Shown: positions 60,179-64,000 of the stretch, in pieces | How positions within the stretch are numbered: the first letter of the stretch is position 1 | How the letters are laid out: each line of letters starts with the position of its first letter | Assembly: GCA_000176735.1 (NCBI GenBank) | Contig: ADBE01000112.1 | Coordinates: 1 to 64,000, forward strand | DNA length: 64,000 nt | Reading direction: 5' to 3' | Source of the DNA: Neisseria polysaccharea ATCC 43768 | GTDB taxonomy: Bacteria > Pseudomonadota > Gammaproteobacteria > Burkholderiales > Neisseriaceae | Notes under the pieces: model-generated | The model's database searches: none | Told to the model about the DNA's origin: nothing | What the model saw: the letters and a program-made list of their open reading frames with translations, nothing else | Translations under genes and position numbers: made by a program

Positions 60179-60256
60179 GTCATGGGTTCAAACGGGGCAG
60201 GTTTGAACAACTGCCCCATTCCTTATTCCTGACCGGGCGTAACGGCGGAATAAGGT

Positions 60257-61918
60257 TTACATCCCGCCGTAATTCGGCCCGCTCGCGCCTTCGGGACAAA
60301 TCCAAGTGATGTTTTGCGTCGGGTCTTTGATGTCGCACGTTTTGCAGTGAAGGCAGTTGGCGGCATTGATTTGCAGGCGCGGGCTGCCGTTTTCTTCGAC
60401 GATTTCGTACACACCCGCCGGACAATAGCGCGTTTCGGGCGAGGCGTATTCTTTATAGTTCACGTCTATCATCGTTTGCGGATTGTTCAGCACCAAATGG
60501 TCGGGCTGGTTTTCTTCGTGCGCGAGATTGGCGAGGAAGACGCTGCTCAAGCGGTCAAAGGTCAACACGCCGTCGGGTTTCGGATAATCAATCGGTTTGC
60601 ATTCGGCGGCTTTTTTGAGCTGCTCGTTGTCTTTGCCGTGATGTTTCAAGGTCCACGGGGCTTTGCCTCTGAAAATCATCTGGTCGATGCCGGTATAAAG
60701 CGAGCCGAGGTAAACGCCCCATTTGAATGACGGACGGACATTGCGCGCGGCGTAAAGCTCTTGATACAGCCAGCTTTGTTCAAACAGTTTTTGATAGTTT
60801 TCCGCTTCTTTGCCGCTGTTAAAGTTTTCCACTTCTTCAAGGTTTTCCAACAAGGGGAACATGGCTTCGGCGGCGAGCATGGCGGATTTCATCGCGGTAT
60901 GAATGCCTTTGATGCGCGGCATATTGAGGAAACCTGCCGCGTCGCCGATTAAAACGCCGCCTTTGAACGAGAGCTTCGGCAGGCTTTGCAAACCGCCTTC
61001 AATCAGCGAACGCGCGCCGTAAGCAATGCGGCGGCCGCCTTCAAAGGTTTTGCGGATTTCGGGATGGGTTTTGAAACGTTGGAACTCTTCAAACGGCGAC
61101 AGATACGGGTTTTGATAGTCCAAACCGACCACGAAGCCGACGGCGACTTTGTTGTCGTCGAAATGGTAAACAAACGCGCCGCCGTAGGTTTTGCTGTCCA
61201 GCGGCCAGCCTGCGCTGTGCACCACCAAACCGGGCTGATGCTGTTCAGACGGCACTTCCCAAACTTCTTTAATGCCCAAGCCGTAAGTTTGCGGCTGGCT
61301 GTTTTGGTCGAGTTTGAAGCGTTCGATGATTTGCTTGGAAAGCGAACCGCGACAGCCCTCGGCAAACAGGGTTTGCTGCGCCCAAAGCTCCATGCCGGGC
61401 TGGAATGAATCGGTCGGCTCGCCGTCTTTGCCCACGCCCATATTGCCGGTCGCAATGCCTTTGACCGAACCGTCTTCGTGATACAGCACTTCGGCAGCAG
61501 CAAAGCCCGGATAGATTTCCACACCCATATTTTCCGCCTGCTCCGCCAACCAGCGTACGACTTCGCCCAAGCTAACGATGTAGTTGCCGTGATTGTCGAA
61601 ATTCGGGGTAATCGGCAGGTTGAACGCCTTTTTCTCCGTCAGGAACAACACCTTGTCCTGCGTTACTGTGCGTGTCAGCGGCGCGCCTTTTTCTTTCCAG
61701 TCGGGAATCAACTCATTCAGCGCAATCGGATCGATAACCGCACCCGCCAGCGAATGTGCACCTGCTTCAGAACCTTTCTCCACCACGCAAACGCTGATTT
61801 CGCACCCGTTCTGTTCGGCAAGCTGCTTGAGTTTGATGGCGGCGGACAAACCCGACGGGCCTGCGCCAACAATCACGACATCGTATTGCATACTGTCGCG
61901 GGTGATGGATTCTGTCAT
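60257..61918 (-). CDS. etfD: Electron-transfer flavoprotein-ubiquinone oxidoreductase
   Basis: A 553-residue FAD/4Fe-4S membrane-associated enzyme passing electrons from ETF to ubiquinone. FAD-binding VVIVGAGPSGLSAAIKLK is at residues about 10-27. The 4Fe-4S cysteines are in CPAGVYEIV, NCLHCKTCDIKDP and ICPEGASGPNY. It oxidises ETF from fatty acid or amino acid breakdown. The gene is solitary on the minus strand; the etfAB genes are not in the window. Symbol choice varies (etfD, fixC-like, ETFDH). Confidence 0.95.
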   Translation of the reverse strand: MTESITRDSMQYDVVIVGAGPSGLSAAIKLKQLAEQNGCEISVCVVEKGSEAGAHSLAGAVIDPIALNELIPDWKEKGAPLTRTVTQDKVLFLTEKKAFNLPITPNFDNHGNYIVSLGEVVRWLAEQAENMGVEIYPGFAAAEVLYHEDGSVKGIATGNMGVGKDGEPTDSFQPGMELWAQQTLFAEGCRGSLSKQIIERFKLDQNSQPQTYGLGIKEVWEVPSEQHQPGLVVHSAGWPLDSKTYGGAFVYHFDDNKVAVGFVVGLDYQNPYLSPFEEFQRFKTHPEIRKTFEGGRRIAYGARSLIEGGLQSLPKLSFKGGVLIGDAAGFLNMPRIKGIHTAMKSAMLAAEAMFPLLENLEEVENFNSGKEAENYQKLFEQSWLYQELYAARNVRPSFKWGVYLGSLYTGIDQMIFRGKAPWTLKHHGKDNEQLKKAAECKPIDYPKPDGVLTFDRLSSVFLANLAHEENQPDHLVLNNPQTMIDVNYKEYASPETRYCPAGVYEIVEENGSPRLQINAANCLHCKTCDIKDPTQNITWICPEGASGPNYGGM

Positions 61919-61994
61919 GGCGGTTCCTATTGTTTATTATCGATTTTAAAACGGGCAATTATACAACGCAGACAGTCGCTTACCAAATAAAACA

Positions 61995-62033
61995 ATGCCG
62001 TCTGAAATAGCTTCTCGGGCATTCAGACGGCAT
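61995..62033 (-). terminator. DUS-pair terminator after the glycosyltransferase
   Basis: ATGCCGTCTGAA at 61995-62006 and TTCAGACGGCAT at 62022-62033. It begins 15 bases beyond the restored stop of the glycosyltransferase (62048), which supports that stop. Confidence 0.8.
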
Positions 62034-62047
62034 TTGCCCCCATATGG

Positions 62048-62967
62048 TCAGAGATATTTTTTATCCGGCAGTTGCGCAAAGAGGCAGTCATATTCTTTCT
62101 TCAGTTCAGGGATATTTTTGACAATTCTGCCAATTTTATCGAATTCAATCAGTAGGATTTGACGGACAGTTTCTGCGTATCTTGAATCGGTCTGCCTTTC
62201 CATCAGCGGTACGAGGTAGGTAAGCAGATTGTGAAGGTAATCGGTCAGCCTGTGGTCGGGTAGGGCGGTTGTCAGACTTCCTTTTCTGCGGTGGTAAATA
62301 AAAAGGGAATGTCAACCTCCAAGACTTTTCCGCCTGCAATCAGAAATTCAGAGATGAAAACCATATCTTCCCCAAAACGCATACCGTTGCGATAGGTAAC
62401 ACCCGTAGCGACAAGGTGGCGACGGTCAATCATAAAGCACATATTGTGTAGAGGCCAGTGATGAGGCAGACTCTGCATCAATATCCCCTGCATAGATGAG
62501 ATTTTTCCATTGTGCTGTTCTTTAAATTGAAAAACGGGCTTACACCTCAACATATTTTTCCCCTCTTCATAAGGAGGACGGAGATATACGCCTTTAATCG
62601 CTTGAAGTCCGTTATCTTGAGCAAGTCTTGCCCACAAACCGAAATCTATGGGGTAAAGTTCGTCATCAGGGTCTAAGAACATGATGAAATCCCCCGTTGC
62701 AAGTTTTAATCCGGCATTGCGTGCCGCTGCCACGCCCCTGTTTTGGCTGCTGACAACGGTAATAAAGGGATATTGGTGCATATATTTCGCCAGGATTTCC
62801 GCACTGCCATCTGTCGAACCGTCGTCTATCAAAATAATTTCTTTGCGTACCGTTTGAAGCAATATGCTTTCGAGCGCGCGGGGGATATAGGGTGCAACAT
62901 TATAGACGGGCAGGATGAAGCTGATACTGGGTAGATTATCGGAGGTTGCTTTATCGTTGGAGTACAT
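62048..62967 (-). pseudogene. Family 2 glycosyltransferase, one-base frameshift near the end
   Basis: As read it makes 231 residues starting MYSNDKATSDNLPSISFILP, with the GT-A fold motifs YNVAPYIPRALES, LIDDGSTDGSAEIL and FLDPDDE (metal-binding). It stops at 62272 after PFLFTTAEKEV. Beyond that point another frame continues with FIYHRRKGSLTT and ends at 62048 (PDKKYL). A five-A run on the plus strand (62300-62304) read as six would join them to about 306 residues, the usual size for this family. It probably adds a sugar to lipooligosaccharide or a glycan, but this is not proven. Confidence 0.82.
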
Positions 62968-62986
62968 CTGAATCCTTAATTTGTTG

Positions 62987-63093
62987 TATAGTGGATTAAA
63001 TTTAAATCAGGACAAGGCGACGAAGCCGCAGACAGTACAAGATAGTACGGCAAGGCAAGGCAACGCTGTACTGGTTTTTGTTAATCCACTATA
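62987..63093. repeat. Short-form Correia element, 107 bp
   Basis: Bounded by TATAGTGGATTAAA and GTTAATCCACTATA, it lies between the adhesin and the glycosyltransferase, 20 bases before the glycosyltransferase start. Confidence 0.9.
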
Positions 63094-63145
63094 AAAGGCG
63101 AAGTATGCAGATGGGCAACTTTAGGATATGGCCTGCATACAAAAT

Positions 63146-63183
63146 CCAAAATGCCGCACCTATCTGCAAGTGCGGCATTTTTA
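63146..63183 (-). terminator. Non-DUS intrinsic terminator of the adhesin gene
   Basis: AAAATGCCGCAC (63148-63159) and GTGCGGCATTTT (63170-63181) form a 12-bp stem, about 40 bases beyond the restored adhesin stop at 63222. Confidence 0.82.
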
Positions 63184-63221
63184 CTATAGGCTGTGTTCCA
63201 ATAGGTATTAATGGCGGAAGA

Positions 63222-64000
63222 TCACCATTGATAGCCGACAGCCGCTCCAAATAACGGTTTTTGGTATTGTTGCCGGAGAAATTGAACGAAGCACCTGCCT
63301 TCAGGATTACTTTACCGTTGTCTGAGAGGCTGGAGTAACCGATTGCAAGAGCCTGTTCGCCGTTGTAGTGTGCCGTAGAAGCGGATACCATCGAGTGTCC
63401 TGCATAAGTCGGTTGAGGAAGGAGTGCGACCGCTCCTGCTTTGGCGATACCGCCGTTCACTGATTTATCCAACTTGTCGACTTTTTGCTCTATAGAGGAA
63501 ATCCGTTCAGAGGAGGACATATTGTTGATTTTCTTTTTCCCATTTTCGGAAAGGGTTAGAGTTAGTTTGTTATTTGAATATTCAATTTTAACGTCTGATC
63601 CATCCTGATTGAATTCATCCGGTAATCCTTGAATTAGATTCTCACGAAATTCCTCAAGCTTTTTATCAATCTTTTCAGGTACGTGGTTATACAGTTGATA
63701 CAGTTGATCTCCGGTAACCGCATCAGTCGAACCCGGACCAATCCCACCATTTGAAATGTTGGTAATCAGGGTGCCACTGCCGTCATAGCCGATGGTAATA
63801 TCCCCATATTTAATAACGTTCTCCGGATCGTGTGTATCTTCAACTGTTTGTTTATTGCTGTCATCATCTATTGGGTTTTTTATCATCAGCTTTCTGGCCG
63901 ACGTTGCCCCACTGCCGTCAGCCTGAGCGTATGGCACGGCGGATATGCCGATTCCTGTGGCTGCTGCTGTGAGGATGAGTTTGGATATTGCCGTATGTTT
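63222..64000 (-). pseudogene. YadA-like trimeric autotransporter adhesin, frameshifted and cut by the window end
   Basis: The reading frame is open to base 64000 (KHTAISKLILTAAATGIGIS, then AVPYAQADG), most of a signal peptide whose ATG probably lies just outside. A short head and neck (GDITIGYDGSG, STDAVTGDQLYQLY) and coiled-coil stalk lead to the YadA anchor with VDKLDKSVNGGIAKAGAVALLPQP and HYNGEQALAIGYSSLSDNGKVILKAGASF. In a T5 run (63258-63262) a sixth base would give PLFGAAVGYQW and a stop at 63222, the classic YadA end. As read, the frame instead runs on to 63089, through a terminator and Correia end, and loses the terminal Trp. Confidence 0.82.

Noticed and set aside
62145-62339. 64-codon frame after the glycosyltransferase
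   Set aside because: It is the third frame, while the frame ending at 62048 continues the family sequence.
63089-63221. Extended C-terminal tail of the adhesin as true sequence
   Set aside because: It reads through an intrinsic terminator and follows a frameshift; the other frame gives the family end.

Overview
The window is chromosomal DNA of a human-associated Neisseria (the meningitidis / lactamica / gonorrhoeae / polysaccharea group). The evidence is the very dense 12-base DNA uptake sequence ATGCCGTCTGAA, often as inverted pairs acting as terminators between genes, together with Correia elements (ends TATAGTGG / CCACTATA), dRS3-bounded NIME repeats, and typical Neisseria genes such as pilV, dmp19, an Na+-NQR operon and a MacAB pump. 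Species cannot be fixed from the sequence alone. A complete nosRZDFYL cluster is, as I recall, unusual for meningococci and gonococci, so a commensal such as N. lactamica is plausible but unproven. No rRNA, tRNA, CRISPR, prophage or insertion sequence was found.

Layout. 0-15 kb: end of a sugar transporter, a repeat-rich gap, nhaC, corC/ybeY, hemC, an aromatic/aspartate aminotransferase, the DNA-mimic gene dmp19, L-lactate permease, lpxH, smc, and a zinc alcohol dehydrogenase with a Zur-box-like site upstream. 15-24 kb: pilV, macAB, dsbC, an unrecognised gene apparently inserted before priA, priA, nnrS. 24-29 kb: a putative uptake locus with an ABC transporter, a Tat-exported binding protein and a TonB-dependent receptor that seems to lack the plug domain, behind a Fur-box-like site. 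29-37 kb: dnaK, an S24-type repressor, an IscA/ErpA-type protein, ubiB, cysE, grpE; dnaK and grpE both have sigma-32-like promoters. 37-45 kb: Na+-NQR (nqrABCDEF) with apbE, nqrM and a 36-residue small gene. 45-51 kb: a frameshifted NhaD-type antiporter, a DUF454 protein, an AsnC/Lrp regulator, a tandem glycine riboswitch ahead of gcvT, gcvH, and hemA. 51-60 kb: nos cluster behind a consensus FNR site. 60-64 kb: ETF-ubiquinone oxidoreductase, then a frameshifted glycosyltransferase and a frameshifted YadA-like trimeric autotransporter running off the window.

How it fits together. Much of the window is respiration and redox: lactate uptake, Na+-NQR and its flavinylation factors, ETF-QO, ubiquinone synthesis, NO tolerance (NnrS) and N2O reduction under an anaerobic FNR promoter. 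Metal-responsive sites (Fur, Zur) frame accessory uptake and zinc-enzyme genes. Four single-base homopolymer length changes inactivate three envelope-related genes (nhaD, glycosyltransferase, adhesin), while every other recognised gene reads through intact.
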